A program made the position numbers and the translations under genes. Positions 34,498 to 43,517 of a stretch of DNA of 64,000 nt are shown here, piece after piece; the stretch's first letter is position 1, and every line of letters starts with the position of its first letter. The stretch spans positions 124,001 through 188,000 of the forward strand of contig DLHT01000005.1 of the NCBI GenBank assembly GCA_002483365.1, in the 5' to 3' direction. The stretch is from Cellvibrio sp. UBA7661. Lineage in GTDB: Bacteria; Pseudomonadota; Gammaproteobacteria; Pseudomonadales; Cellvibrionaceae. The notes beneath the pieces were generated by a model that worked only from the letters and a program-made list of their open reading frames with translations, had not been told where the DNA came from and ran no database searches.

Positions 34498-35559
34498 ATG
34501 CGAATTCTTGCCTCACCGGCATTTAGCAACGAAAAGGTCAATCCCTACAACGCACTCCTGTACCGGGAACTGCAACACCTGGGCGTGGACGTTAGTGAAT
34601 ATCGCCACGCCGATGCGCTCAAAAGCGATGCGCAGCTGGTGCATTTCCATTGGCCGGATGGCTATATCAACCAACCCGGGCTGGGCAAAAGCTGGCAGCG
34701 GATTTTATTGTTGGGCGCAATTGTCTGCCTGCTCAAACTCAGGGGCATAAAGTTGGTCTGGACCGTACACAACACCGCCCCGCACGATGCACTGCACCCA
34801 CGCTTGTCACGTTGGTTTATGCAATGGTTTATCCGTCGCTGTGACGGTTTTATTTTTATGAGCGAGGCCAACAAGGCAGCGTTTTACCAACGCTACCAAC
34901 CCTCGCATGATAGCCATTACGCCATTATTCCCCACGGCCACTATCGCAATTGCTACCCCGCAGCAATCGCGCCGCAAGAGGCAAAGCAAACACTGGGTTT
35001 GAACACCAAAAAGAAAGTGCTGTTGTTTGTGGGCATGATCAAACCCTACAAAAATATTCCCGGTTTAATGAACGCGTTTAACAGCGCACATTTGGGCGAT
35101 TACCAATTGGTTATTGCAGGTAAACCGGATTCCCCCGAGTTGCGCGAAATTCTGGAAAACCTGAAGCAGCCAAACCATCGTTTATTTTTGCAATTTATTC
35201 CGGACGACGAACTTAATCTTTATATGAGCGCTGCCGATGTCGTGATCTTGCCGTACAAAGCCATCCTTAATTCCGGCGCACTCTTGCTTGCACTGTCGTA
35301 CAACCGCCCGGTGATTGCGCCGCATATGGGTGCTGTGGCGGATTTGCAAAAAAGCCTCGGCTCACACTGGATATACGGCTATACCGGTGAGTTGACATCG
35401 GCTTGTTTACAACACGCGCTGATCGCATTGGAAAACAGCACACGCCCACAAGAATGTCCACTCGATAATTACGATTGGGACAAATTGGCTCGCAGCACTC
35501 TGGATTTTTATCGCCAGTTAACTGCACGCCCCGGTAAACCTGCGCTGACACATTCCTGA
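34498..35559 (+). CDS. gumI: GumI-like beta-1,4-mannosyltransferase (GT94)
   Basis: 353 residues. Resembles GumI in the order of its motifs: NPYNALLYRELQ, VHFHWPDGY, WTVHNTAPHD, HGHYRNCY, GMIKPYKNIPGL, VILPYKAILNSGALLLALS and RPVIAPHMG. GumI adds the outer mannose, which carries pyruvate in xanthan. GAGGAA precedes the start. It ends the glycosyltransferase run and is 80 bp from the flippase gene. Confidence 0.82.
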   Translation: MRILASPAFSNEKVNPYNALLYRELQHLGVDVSEYRHADALKSDAQLVHFHWPDGYINQPGLGKSWQRILLLGAIVCLLKLRGIKLVWTVHNTAPHDALHPRLSRWFMQWFIRRCDGFIFMSEANKAAFYQRYQPSHDSHYAIIPHGHYRNCYPAAIAPQEAKQTLGLNTKKKVLLFVGMIKPYKNIPGLMNAFNSAHLGDYQLVIAGKPDSPELREILENLKQPNHRLFLQFIPDDELNLYMSAADVVILPYKAILNSGALLLALSYNRPVIAPHMGAVADLQKSLGSHWIYGYTGELTSACLQHALIALENSTRPQECPLDNYDWDKLARSTLDFYRQLTARPGKPALTHS

Positions 35560-35639
35560 AACACAATATAAATACCGGTAGAGCAGGCTTTACTGGCTAA
35601 CCTGTATGAACACATGACCAAAGGCAATTCAAAAACGTT

Positions 35640-37133
35640 ATGAGCCTGAAAAAGAATTTTGGCAAAAGTACGCTGTGGATGAGCGCAGCCGCAAGCGGTA
35701 ACAGTGTTATCAGTTTTATTATTTTTATCATCCTCTCGCGTTTGCTTACGCCGGAAGACATCGGCCTGGTTGCCTTTGCCTTGATCGTGGTTGAACTGGG
35801 AAAAATTCTGGTTAATGCCGGTTTACCGCAAGCCATAGTCCGCTACCCCGAATGGGACGAACGCTACGCTGCCACCTGTTTTTATCTCAACCTATTGTTG
35901 GCGGCGTTGGTAACCGCGTTGGTGTTTTTTATTGCCGCACCGGTGATCGCTTACTACTACGACACACGCGCAGAATTACTGGTGCAAGTGCTCTCTATTA
36001 TTTTTGTGCTGGAAGGTATTAAAGCGGTACACGAGGGCAAACTCAAACGCGAGTTTAATTTCCGCGCTATCGCACTGCGTACAGTTGTCGGCAGTTTGTT
36101 TGCAGGCGCAGTGGGCGTAGCGCTGGCATTTTTGGGTTATGGGGTATGGGCGCTGGTATGGCAGCAACTCATCAACCAATTACTCGTCACGTTAATCACG
36201 CTGAAAAGTGCACATTGGCTTCCCGGTTGGCATTTCTCACGCGCACATAGCCGTGCGCTCTTGCGTTTTTCAACCCCACTCACACTCGCACAAATGCTCA
36301 GCAACATTGCAACAAAAATATATGAAGTGCTGGTGGGTTTATTACTCGGACCGGCAGCACTGGGCTTTTTCAGGGTGGGTGGCCGCGCGTTATTTATTTT
36401 GCAGGAAATTGTCCTCAAACCTTTTGAGCAAACCCTGTTGCCTGCGCTTTCACGCCTGAACGAGCAAGATGCCCGCGCCCATGCCACACTGCGGGTAATA
36501 CGTATGAGTGCATACTTTACCTTTCCGATTTTTTTTGGTGCCGCAGCAGTGGGGCCAGAATTTATTGAGCTCGCGTTTACCAGCAAATGGGCGCAGAGCG
36601 GGCAATTAATGACACTGTTAGCATTGGGGATCGCCCCACTGGTAATTAGCTATCAGGTAAATTCCGCACTCACCGCCAGCGGGCACTCGCAAAAAGTCAT
36701 GTGGTTGGCCTGCATCGCATTTACACTGAATTGTGTATTAGGCTTTTTATTAGTGCGCTACGGAATTATTATGGCCGCCGCTGGATTTGCGCTGCGCGCC
36801 TACCTCAGTATTTTTTTCAATATGTGGTTTTTCAAACAGGTATTCGCAGTAAGTATCGGACGCCAGTTGCGCACTATCGCCCCCACATGTTGCGCTGCGT
36901 TTATTATGTTTGCTGCGGTGCTCGCCATTAAATATCTGGTGCTTCCTGGCGATATACATTTAGGTGTGCGGTTATTGTTATTGGCTGGTGCAGGAGGAAT
37001 TATTTACGTTGTGATCATGTCGTGCATTTTCCGTCAGGAAACCAAACATTTTCTGGGTGAAAGTGCCTCTATGGCACCTGCTAAAGCAAAACCGGCAATC
37101 CACAAACTTCAGCGCCTTTTGGGGTTAGCTTAA
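35640..37133 (+). CDS. gumJ: Lipid-linked oligosaccharide flippase (Wzx/GumJ type)
   Basis: 497 residues with about 12-14 membrane helices and the MATE-like polysaccharide exporter start FGKSTLWMSAAASGNSVISF, then ILSRLLTPEDIGLVAFALIV. It should move the undecaprenyl-PP pentasaccharide to the periplasmic leaflet. Last gene of the forward operon, convergent with the pyruvyl transferase gene. Confidence 0.88.
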   Translation: MSLKKNFGKSTLWMSAAASGNSVISFIIFIILSRLLTPEDIGLVAFALIVVELGKILVNAGLPQAIVRYPEWDERYAATCFYLNLLLAALVTALVFFIAAPVIAYYYDTRAELLVQVLSIIFVLEGIKAVHEGKLKREFNFRAIALRTVVGSLFAGAVGVALAFLGYGVWALVWQQLINQLLVTLITLKSAHWLPGWHFSRAHSRALLRFSTPLTLAQMLSNIATKIYEVLVGLLLGPAALGFFRVGGRALFILQEIVLKPFEQTLLPALSRLNEQDARAHATLRVIRMSAYFTFPIFFGAAAVGPEFIELAFTSKWAQSGQLMTLLALGIAPLVISYQVNSALTASGHSQKVMWLACIAFTLNCVLGFLLVRYGIIMAAAGFALRAYLSIFFNMWFFKQVFAVSIGRQLRTIAPTCCAAFIMFAAVLAIKYLVLPGDIHLGVRLLLLAGAGGIIYVVIMSCIFRQETKHFLGESASMAPAKAKPAIHKLQRLLGLA

Positions 37134-37163
37134 ACCAAGCCATGCCGCACAAAAATGAGTGAA

Positions 37164-37212
37164 CCAAAAAAATTGGGCTTGATGGGAAATAAATATCACC
37201 TATCAAGCCCAA
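37164..37212 (-). terminator. Terminator of the reverse gumD-epsL-pyruvyl transferase unit
   Basis: An 11-bp perfect stem TTGGGCTTGAT (37173-37183) / ATCAAGCCCAA (37202-37212) is followed by seven T on the minus strand (37166-37172). It lies 31 bp behind the pyruvyl transferase stop. The forward strand lacks a good T run, so it may stop forward transcripts less well. Confidence 0.8.
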
Positions 37213-37242
37213 CTCTTGGTGCACATTTAATTACATAAAAAA

Positions 37243-38433
37243 TTACGCAAAATTATTTTTCGCCAACGCAATTACCGACGGCAACGCAATTGCTATACGT
37301 TTGCGCAGGGTTTGCTGCATGGGCAAGAGTTGCAAGAACTTTTCTGCCACAACCTCTGGCTGTTCAGTTAATTCTTTGGGCGATGACAATAAATCGGCAT
37401 CCACCAAATTAAAATGCTGGAACAATCCTTCAAATTTATCCTGATACGCAAAACAAAATGCAGGTGTTGTTCCAGTCATTGCAAGAATCGCTGCATGCAT
37501 TCTTCCGGTAGCCAGAAAGTCTAACTCTGCTGTGACCGCACGAACTACACCCGGACTTACCGGCGGCAATGCGTAGATTCGCTCGCGATCCCGTTCAGGA
37601 ACATCAGCAATGGCTAACTGCAACAATTTTTCATCTGGCATTTGCGAGCGAGTATCATGCGGAATTAACACAATCGAAATAGAGTGACGCAATAGGCTCT
37701 TCACAAACACCTTAAGCGCACGAATAATTTCTGGATCTTTTGCGGCGTGTAAACAGTTGGCATTCAGGCCGATAACCTGATCACCCGCGGCGCGACGCAT
37801 GCTAATCCAATGCGTTGCGCTTAAGGCTGCTGGATGATCAGCGCGAGGCTGCAATAAAAAAGCTAAATCTGCGACCTGACGAATGGGTCGGTTCAACGTC
37901 TCTTCCATGCGTAACTTTGATACCGGATCGCGTGCACAAATAGTTACCGATTCCGGTAAATTACGCAGTGCATTTTTTGTCTTCTGTTCAGGGCGCATAT
38001 TATAACTGGCACCCAGGAGCGTGGCTTTTTTGCCCAACCTGGCTGCCTCAGCCAACAGAGATAAACGTGCGCACACCGAGTTGGGATTGTAAGCGCCATC
38101 AATTACATCCGCCCCAGTGAAATAACATTCTGCATATTCAGGTAAGCGTGCAACTAATAACATCTGTTGCAATACAGATTGTTTATAAAAAAAACGCTCA
38201 GCCGTAATACATTTGTCGATAGTCTCGTCGAGCCCCCATCTACTCCTGTCGAGCAAATCCACTTTTGCAATACCTGCATCGCGCAAGCTTCGGATCGATC
38301 CGGAAACCATCGCCGCATCACCTAAACTGCCAGGCGCAGCGCACGGAATGATTAGCGCAGAGCGCTCACTGGTCTCTTCTTTTCCCCGTAATCCCGACAG
38401 CGCATAACCTAGTGAAACTGCTAAATTACCCAT
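37243..38433 (-). CDS. Polysaccharide pyruvyl transferase (GumL-like family)
   Basis: 396 residues of the PS_pyruv_trans fold: GSLGDAAMVSGSIRSLRDAG near the N-terminus, YFTGADVIDGAYNP, TICARDPVSKLRMEE, IVLIPHDTRSQ and DFLATGRMHAAILAM. It probably adds a pyruvate ketal from PEP to a terminal sugar, most likely the outer mannose. Similarity to GumL itself is by family and context, not by close match. It is downstream of epsL and has a terminator. Confidence 0.85.
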   Translation of the reverse strand: MGNLAVSLGYALSGLRGKEETSERSALIIPCAAPGSLGDAAMVSGSIRSLRDAGIAKVDLLDRSRWGLDETIDKCITAERFFYKQSVLQQMLLVARLPEYAECYFTGADVIDGAYNPNSVCARLSLLAEAARLGKKATLLGASYNMRPEQKTKNALRNLPESVTICARDPVSKLRMEETLNRPIRQVADLAFLLQPRADHPAALSATHWISMRRAAGDQVIGLNANCLHAAKDPEIIRALKVFVKSLLRHSISIVLIPHDTRSQMPDEKLLQLAIADVPERDRERIYALPPVSPGVVRAVTAELDFLATGRMHAAILAMTGTTPAFCFAYQDKFEGLFQHFNLVDADLLSSPKELTEQPEVVAEKFLQLLPMQQTLRKRIAIALPSVIALAKNNFA

Positions 38434-38464
38434 AATTTTTTCCTCACAATCCTATGCCAAAAAA

Positions 38465-39676
38465 TTAAAACGTAAAATTAAATCCTATCGCTGCTAATGC
38501 GTAGTCATAATCGCGATATAACAACGGAGATTCACGATCAACCCACTGACTATTCATCCGGATTGCCAGACTGTCCGATAATCGGTACGTCAAGCGCAAT
38601 GGGCTGATAATCGTAATATTTTCGTCGCGCGCTGGATCATCCAGCCGCGCTAAATAGGCAAGGTCGCTATAACTCGCATCCATGCTGAGCGACCACTTGG
38701 CAGAAGGTTCCCAACTCAATACCACTTTGCTGGTGCGAATATCCGCCGGAGAATCAGAAGTCTCACCCACTGCAGGTTCACTTTGGCTGTAGCTGAGTGC
38801 GAGGTTGAGTTTGTTGCTAATGTTCCATTCGAAATCGACTAACGCCTGGGTTCCCGTTCCTTCGTTGATATCACCTTCGCGCTTAAAACGTCCGGCAGTA
38901 AACCCCATCCGGGTTTTGCGTGTGAATGCCCAAACACCTTCCAAGGCTAATTGACGATACTCAAAATCCAGTACGCGCACGTTTCTATCAGGATTAATGA
39001 GCACGGGTTGTAAATAAAGCCGCTCACCATCGCGCAAACGTATACCTAAAGAAGATTGGTTTGCCGTGGTATAAGTGCCCGCGGCAAACCATTCTTCTTC
39101 ATCAAAATTCAGCGATTCACGCAGGTCGTTGGAATGGGTCTGTTCGGCCTGCCGCACACCCATCACAAACCCCACACTGTTGTTGGCGTTCAACGTGATT
39201 TGGCCTTGCAGATTTTCAAGTGCCACTATGTCTTTATCTGCAAACTCCAAACGATCAACAGCATAAGCATCGCGCGTCCAGGCGACCGACGTTTTTACCC
39301 GTCGATTCCAATCGCTGCGCCAACTCGCCTGCCCTTCGTAAAAATTTGCATCCAAATCTTCACGCTCGGCATACTCATAACGGTTAGCGCTGGCATTCAA
39401 GGAAAAATTCTGTTTGCTAAAACGTTCTTTCAGTGCAAGTGATGTATACAGATGCGTGTAGTGTTCAGAATCTGTATCCGCACTGCGCGCAAAATTACTG
39501 TCCCAATATTCTTGCGCGCCCAGAGTCAAACTGAAGCGATCTGTTGCAGCAACGCTAATACCGGGTGCCCCCAAAAGCAGCATTGCTGCAAGTGTGTTTA
39601 CTGCGCCTTGTGTAACAAATGTTTTCTTAATCAAGCATTTTGTCATCGACATTTGTTTTGTTGGCATTTGTTGCAT
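38465..39676 (-). CDS. epsL: EpsL-type outer-membrane beta-barrel protein
   Basis: About 403 residues. Signal peptide (ending GISVAA) followed by repeated amphipathic strands with alternating aromatic residues and a C-terminal strand ending FNFTF, typical of an outer-membrane barrel. By length and opening (SLTLGAQEYWDSNFARS) it fits EpsL of the methanolan/exosortase-associated EPS clusters. ATG 39676 is chosen because earlier starts overlap gumD and three further ATGs follow closely (39667, 39652, 39646), so the exact start is open. It is 10 bp behind gumD. Confidence 0.75.
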   Translation of the reverse strand: MQQMPTKQMSMTKCLIKKTFVTQGAVNTLAAMLLLGAPGISVAATDRFSLTLGAQEYWDSNFARSADTDSEHYTHLYTSLALKERFSKQNFSLNASANRYEYAEREDLDANFYEGQASWRSDWNRRVKTSVAWTRDAYAVDRLEFADKDIVALENLQGQITLNANNSVGFVMGVRQAEQTHSNDLRESLNFDEEEWFAAGTYTTANQSSLGIRLRDGERLYLQPVLINPDRNVRVLDFEYRQLALEGVWAFTRKTRMGFTAGRFKREGDINEGTGTQALVDFEWNISNKLNLALSYSQSEPAVGETSDSPADIRTSKVVLSWEPSAKWSLSMDASYSDLAYLARLDDPARDENITIISPLRLTYRLSDSLAIRMNSQWVDRESPLLYRDYDYALAAIGFNFTF

Positions 39677-39686
39677 AAACACCAGC

Positions 39687-41156
39687 TCAATATGCATTGG
39701 TATTAACGAATCCTTTAAAAATGGTTTTCCATAAAATTTTGATATCCAAGATAACCGACCAATTGCGAATGTACTCCAAATCATAGGCAATACGGCCAGA
39801 CATTTTATCGAGCGTTTCAGTTTCACCGCGAAAACCATTCACTTGCGCCAAACCGGTAATGCCGGGTTTTACTTTGTGGCGCAACATGTAGCCTTTAATT
39901 TGCCCGCGATAATATTCATTGTGCGCCACAGCGTGAGGGCGAGGCCCCACTAATGACATGCTGCCGGAAATAACATTAAACAATTGTGGAAGCTCATCGA
40001 GCGAGGTGCGGCGTAAAAAATTTCCGTAGCGAGTAATGCGCGGATCAGCGCGTTTTGCTTGCGCAACATTTGCACCATCTTCACACACAGTCATGGAGCG
40101 AAATTTCCACACTTTAATTTTTTCACCACCCATACCATAGCGGGTTTGTTTGAAAAAAATCGGCCCGGGAGAAGTCAGTTTTACACCCGCGGCAATTATC
40201 AGTATGGGAATCGCCAACACCAATAAAATACCCAGACCCAACACCAAATCCTCCAACCGTTTGGCCCAGCTATTATCTACCAGAGGTGAATCATAAATAC
40301 TCAGTGCCGGAATACCTTGCAAACAGGTCATGCGCGAATGCAACAGATCAAAATTAAATACATCGGGAATAACGTAAGGCGATACAGTGGTATCGGCAAG
40401 GCGATCAATAACAGCGCGCATACGCAACTCTGCGCGCATCGGTAGTGCAACAAAAACAAGATCCAACTTGCCATCATGAGCGTCTTGATACAGTTGGTCC
40501 AATCCGCCTTTAACATTAATATTGCCACCTACAAGACGACGGCCTATATCATTATTGGATACGCGGTCATCATAAAATCCCACGACCTTGTAGCCCAACC
40601 AGGGCATGTCGGACATCGAATTAATTAAACGCAAGCCCAAATCATTTGCACCAATAATGGCAACACGGCGCGGCTCGGTTGGCTTTGCGCGCAAACGCGC
40701 TAATACCAAACGCCTGCCGATATGCATACCCACCATCACTACCGGTGTTGTCACGAGCCATGCCGCTATAGGAAGCACACCGTAATTAACAAAGGGATAC
40801 ACCGCTGCCAGTGCCAGCACCAAAAACAATAAAGTCGCAAACCAGGCCAAAAATAAACGCACCGCAAGATCGCGCATGGAATGGCCGCGCCACAAATAAT
40901 AAACTTCATTACTCTCGGCAAAAAAACTGAACACAATGACGGCGGCTATAGCAAATGTGGTGTACACATTATTCCAATGCAGCCCCGTTAAGCTGAGACA
41001 AGCCCATAGCATGAACACAATAATTGCGCTGTCGATCGCGCGAAAAAGGGCCAATATTTTGGAGTGATGAAAACGAACCACAGGCGGCTCGCTCGACAAG
41101 TTGCTGATAGGGCTAACCGGGTTGACCGCAACACTTTCTACCGATAAATCGCTCAT
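39687..41156 (-). CDS. gumD: Undecaprenyl-phosphate glucose phosphotransferase (GumD/WcaJ type)
   Basis: 489 residues from ATG 41156, which follows GGAGG by 5 bases. Four to five N-terminal membrane helices, a CoA-binding-like segment (RVAIIGANDLGLRLI), then the bacterial sugar transferase domain: TSPGPIFFKQTRYGMGGEKI, VWKFRSM, LPQLFNVISGSMSLVGPRP and KPGITGLAQVNGFRGETETLDKM. It starts repeat-unit assembly by placing Glc-1-P on undecaprenyl phosphate. First gene of the reverse unit, with a sigma-54-like promoter upstream. Confidence 0.93.
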   Translation of the reverse strand: MSDLSVESVAVNPVSPISNLSSEPPVVRFHHSKILALFRAIDSAIIVFMLWACLSLTGLHWNNVYTTFAIAAVIVFSFFAESNEVYYLWRGHSMRDLAVRLFLAWFATLLFLVLALAAVYPFVNYGVLPIAAWLVTTPVVMVGMHIGRRLVLARLRAKPTEPRRVAIIGANDLGLRLINSMSDMPWLGYKVVGFYDDRVSNNDIGRRLVGGNINVKGGLDQLYQDAHDGKLDLVFVALPMRAELRMRAVIDRLADTTVSPYVIPDVFNFDLLHSRMTCLQGIPALSIYDSPLVDNSWAKRLEDLVLGLGILLVLAIPILIIAAGVKLTSPGPIFFKQTRYGMGGEKIKVWKFRSMTVCEDGANVAQAKRADPRITRYGNFLRRTSLDELPQLFNVISGSMSLVGPRPHAVAHNEYYRGQIKGYMLRHKVKPGITGLAQVNGFRGETETLDKMSGRIAYDLEYIRNWSVILDIKILWKTIFKGFVNTNAY

Positions 41157-41555
41157 TACTACCTCCATGCGAATGACTCATGAGTAAGTCACGAATATGC
41201 AAATGACGTGTTGTGTATAAAACGTTATTGGGCGGCAACAATTTTTAGCGATACACGGCCAATCCTTGTCTGCCTCAATGAGGAGAAAAGCATTTTTCAG
41301 GCCAACAATCAGCGATATTTTTTTACAAAACACATTTCCCGAACAATGCACATCAAAAGCGTGAAAAAAATCCGCTAGAAAAAAGTCGAACCTCACAAAT
41401 CAATACATCGAAACAATAAAAATAACGAGTTTGTACATTGATCACTGTCGTCGCCCCAGGATAAAGCAACGTCAAAACACGAATGCACCAAGGAGAGCTC
41501 TGTAATTTTTACCCGGCCCGACCAATTTTTACTTAAAGCCGATGTAACCTTTATA
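41157..41555. other. Intergenic region between gumD and the YgjP-like gene
   Basis: 399 bp without a credible gene (a 72-codon reverse reading is Cys/Phe-rich and matches nothing). It holds the sigma-54-like element of gumD (41289-41304) and must contain the promoter of the forward gene at 41556, for which I see no convincing -35/-10 or ribosome site. Confidence 0.5.
41289..41304 (-). promoter_or_regulatory. Candidate sigma-54 promoter of gumD-epsL-pyruvyl transferase
   Basis: TGGCCTGAAAAATGCT on the minus strand matches the -24/-12 consensus TGGCACG-N4-TTGCT at 12 of 15 specified or invariant positions counted by eye, with GG and GC correctly spaced. Transcription would start near 41278, giving about 120 nt of leader to gumD. 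Confidence 0.5.
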
Positions 41556-42110
41556 ATGGCTGTCGCTTATAACCACAGTCTGACCGATTTGCGCACTGCT
41601 ATGACCCAATTGAAATATCTCACCGGCTACTCCACCGAAACCCTCACCCAGGTTCAGCAGATCATTGCCGAAGGACGGCTGAAGGAAATTTTGCTCAAGC
41701 GCTACCCGCAGGTGCACGATGTCCGCACCGACAATGCGCTCTACCAATACACCCAAACCATCAAAAGTGAATACATGGGCAAGACCCAGCCCTTAAGCAG
41801 GGTGAGCTATGACAGCAAGATCAAAGTCATCCAGCACGCGCTTGGCCAACATCACTACATCAGCCGGGTGCAGGGCGCGAAATTAAAAACCGTCAATGAA
41901 ATTAAAATTGCCAGCGTTTTCCGCAAAACCCCGGAAGCTTTCCTGAAAATGATAGTGGTGCATGAACTTGCACACTTTAAAGAGAAGGAACACAACAAAG
42001 CGTTTTATCAGCTCTGCCAACATATGGAGCCCAATTACCATCAATATGAATTTGATTTGCGCTTGTATTTAACCCAGATTGAACTTTTTGGGGATATTTA
42101 CGCCGGATAA
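41556..42110 (+). CDS. YgjP/M48-like metallopeptidase domain protein
   Basis: 184 residues, no signal peptide. The zinc motif HELAHFKEKEHNKAF with the downstream QLCQHMEP matches the YgjP-like (DUF45) metallopeptidase group; relatives are cytoplasmic and of unclear substrate. An upstream helical region (1-90) is poorly conserved. The start is uncertain; ATG 41556 has no Shine-Dalgarno and ATG 41601 is an alternative. Confidence 0.8.
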   Translation: MAVAYNHSLTDLRTAMTQLKYLTGYSTETLTQVQQIIAEGRLKEILLKRYPQVHDVRTDNALYQYTQTIKSEYMGKTQPLSRVSYDSKIKVIQHALGQHHYISRVQGAKLKTVNEIKIASVFRKTPEAFLKMIVVHELAHFKEKEHNKAFYQLCQHMEPNYHQYEFDLRLYLTQIELFGDIYAG

Positions 42111-42180
42111 CATCCGGCCGTCATTAATATCAGCTGCGTAGCACAATACGCATAATCACCAATTGACAAGAGAGGTAACC

Positions 42181-43464
42181 GTGGCGATAGAAATTCATTT
42201 ACGGGATTTGTTAACCCATTTTGGATTGGGAAACAGTGAACAAGCTTATGTCGCCAGCATCATCCTGGTAATCATATTGACATCGCTGGTGATTCATTGG
42301 GTTTTGCACCGCGTGGTGTTGAACATTGTGCGCGCCAACACGCAAGACTCACAGCAAGTCTGGGCGCGCGCACTCTATCAGCGCAAATTATTTACGCGCC
42401 TCGCATTAACACTGCAAGGCATCATCATCTATACACAAGCGCGCTTGTGGCTGGATACCGATGCAGGAGAACTACCCGCAATTGAAGTCATTACCCATTT
42501 GTGGATATTGCTGTTCGGCTTGCTCTCATTTTTCTCATTATTGGATACGCTTGAAGATGTGAGCGCAGCCAGTGAGTCGGCACGCCGTTTGCCACTGCGC
42601 GGTTTATTTCAGGGAGTAAAATTAATCGGTGCCATCATCGCGCTGATTTTTTCTATTGCATTATTGATTGGCAAATCGCCGCTGATTTTATTCAGCGGTT
42701 TGGGAGCCATGACCGCAATTTTATTATTGGTATTTAAAGATCCCATTTTGGGGTTGGTAGCAGGCATCCAATTGTCGGCCAACAGAATGCTCAGCTTGGG
42801 CGATTGGTTGGAAATGCCTAAATACGGCGCTGATGGTGAAGTGACCGATATTAATTTAACAACAGTAAAAATTCGCAACTGGGATAAAACCATCACCACC
42901 GTGCCTACCTATGCGCTGATCTCCGATTCATTTAAAAATTGGCGCGGCATGTCAGAATCGGGGGGGCGACGTATCAAACGCGCAATCCATATTGATGCAA
43001 CCAGTGTTAAATTTCTGACTGAAGACGATATTAACAAGCTGCGTAAAGCACATTTACTGAGTGATTATATTGAAAATAAATTAACCGAAATTGCCCAATA
43101 CAATAGCGCTAATAACATCGATACCAGCAACCCCGCTAATGGCCGCCGCCTTACCAATTTAGGTACTTTCCGTGCATATCTAAACGCCTATTTAAAAACA
43201 AGCATTCACATTAATCTGGATATGACCCACATGGTGCGCCAACTCAGCCCGGGTGCCGAAGGTATTCCGTTAGAAATTTATGCGTTTGCCAATAACACGC
43301 AATGGACTGAATATGAAAATATACAATCCGATATTTTTGATCACATTTTTGCGGTCTTGCCTGAATTCGGTCTGCGGGTTTACCAATCGCCCACAGGTTA
43401 CGACATGCAGCAAATAGGAAAAACATTCACCAAAACAACAACCACTATCGCTAATAACGAATAA
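42181..43464 (+). CDS. MscS-family mechanosensitive channel (YbdG-like)
   Basis: 427 residues from GTG 42181, which has AGAGAGG six bases before it. Helices at about 20-40, 65-85, 95-120 and 140-200; the pore-lining segment around LILFSGLGAMTAILLLVFKDPILGLVAGIQLSAN is MscS-like, followed by the beta domain (GDWLEMPKYGADGEVTDINL, TTVKIRNWDKTITTVPTYAL). The length and the C-terminal domain with NGRRLTNLGTFRAYLNAYL match YbdG-type channels that help cells survive osmotic downshift. It is followed by a bidirectional terminator. Confidence 0.9.
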   Translation: MAIEIHLRDLLTHFGLGNSEQAYVASIILVIILTSLVIHWVLHRVVLNIVRANTQDSQQVWARALYQRKLFTRLALTLQGIIIYTQARLWLDTDAGELPAIEVITHLWILLFGLLSFFSLLDTLEDVSAASESARRLPLRGLFQGVKLIGAIIALIFSIALLIGKSPLILFSGLGAMTAILLLVFKDPILGLVAGIQLSANRMLSLGDWLEMPKYGADGEVTDINLTTVKIRNWDKTITTVPTYALISDSFKNWRGMSESGGRRIKRAIHIDATSVKFLTEDDINKLRKAHLLSDYIENKLTEIAQYNSANNIDTSNPANGRRLTNLGTFRAYLNAYLKTSIHINLDMTHMVRQLSPGAEGIPLEIYAFANNTQWTEYENIQSDIFDHIFAVLPEFGLRVYQSPTGYDMQQIGKTFTKTTTTIANNE

Positions 43465-43477
43465 AAAATGACAAATT

Positions 43478-43507
43478 AAAAAAGCCGGTCAACTGACCGG
43501 CTTTTTT
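43478..43507. terminator. Bidirectional terminator between mscS-like and cytochrome genes
   Basis: AAAAAGCCGGTC-AACT-GACCGGCTTTTTT forms a strong GC stem with A and T tracts on both sides. It serves the forward channel gene and the convergent cytochrome gene. Confidence 0.85.
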
Positions 43508-43517
43508 CTCGCAAGGG

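Noticed and set aside
41178..41396. 72-codon reverse frame upstream of gumD
   Set aside because: Cys/Phe-rich, no ribosome site, and it covers the likely promoter region of gumD.
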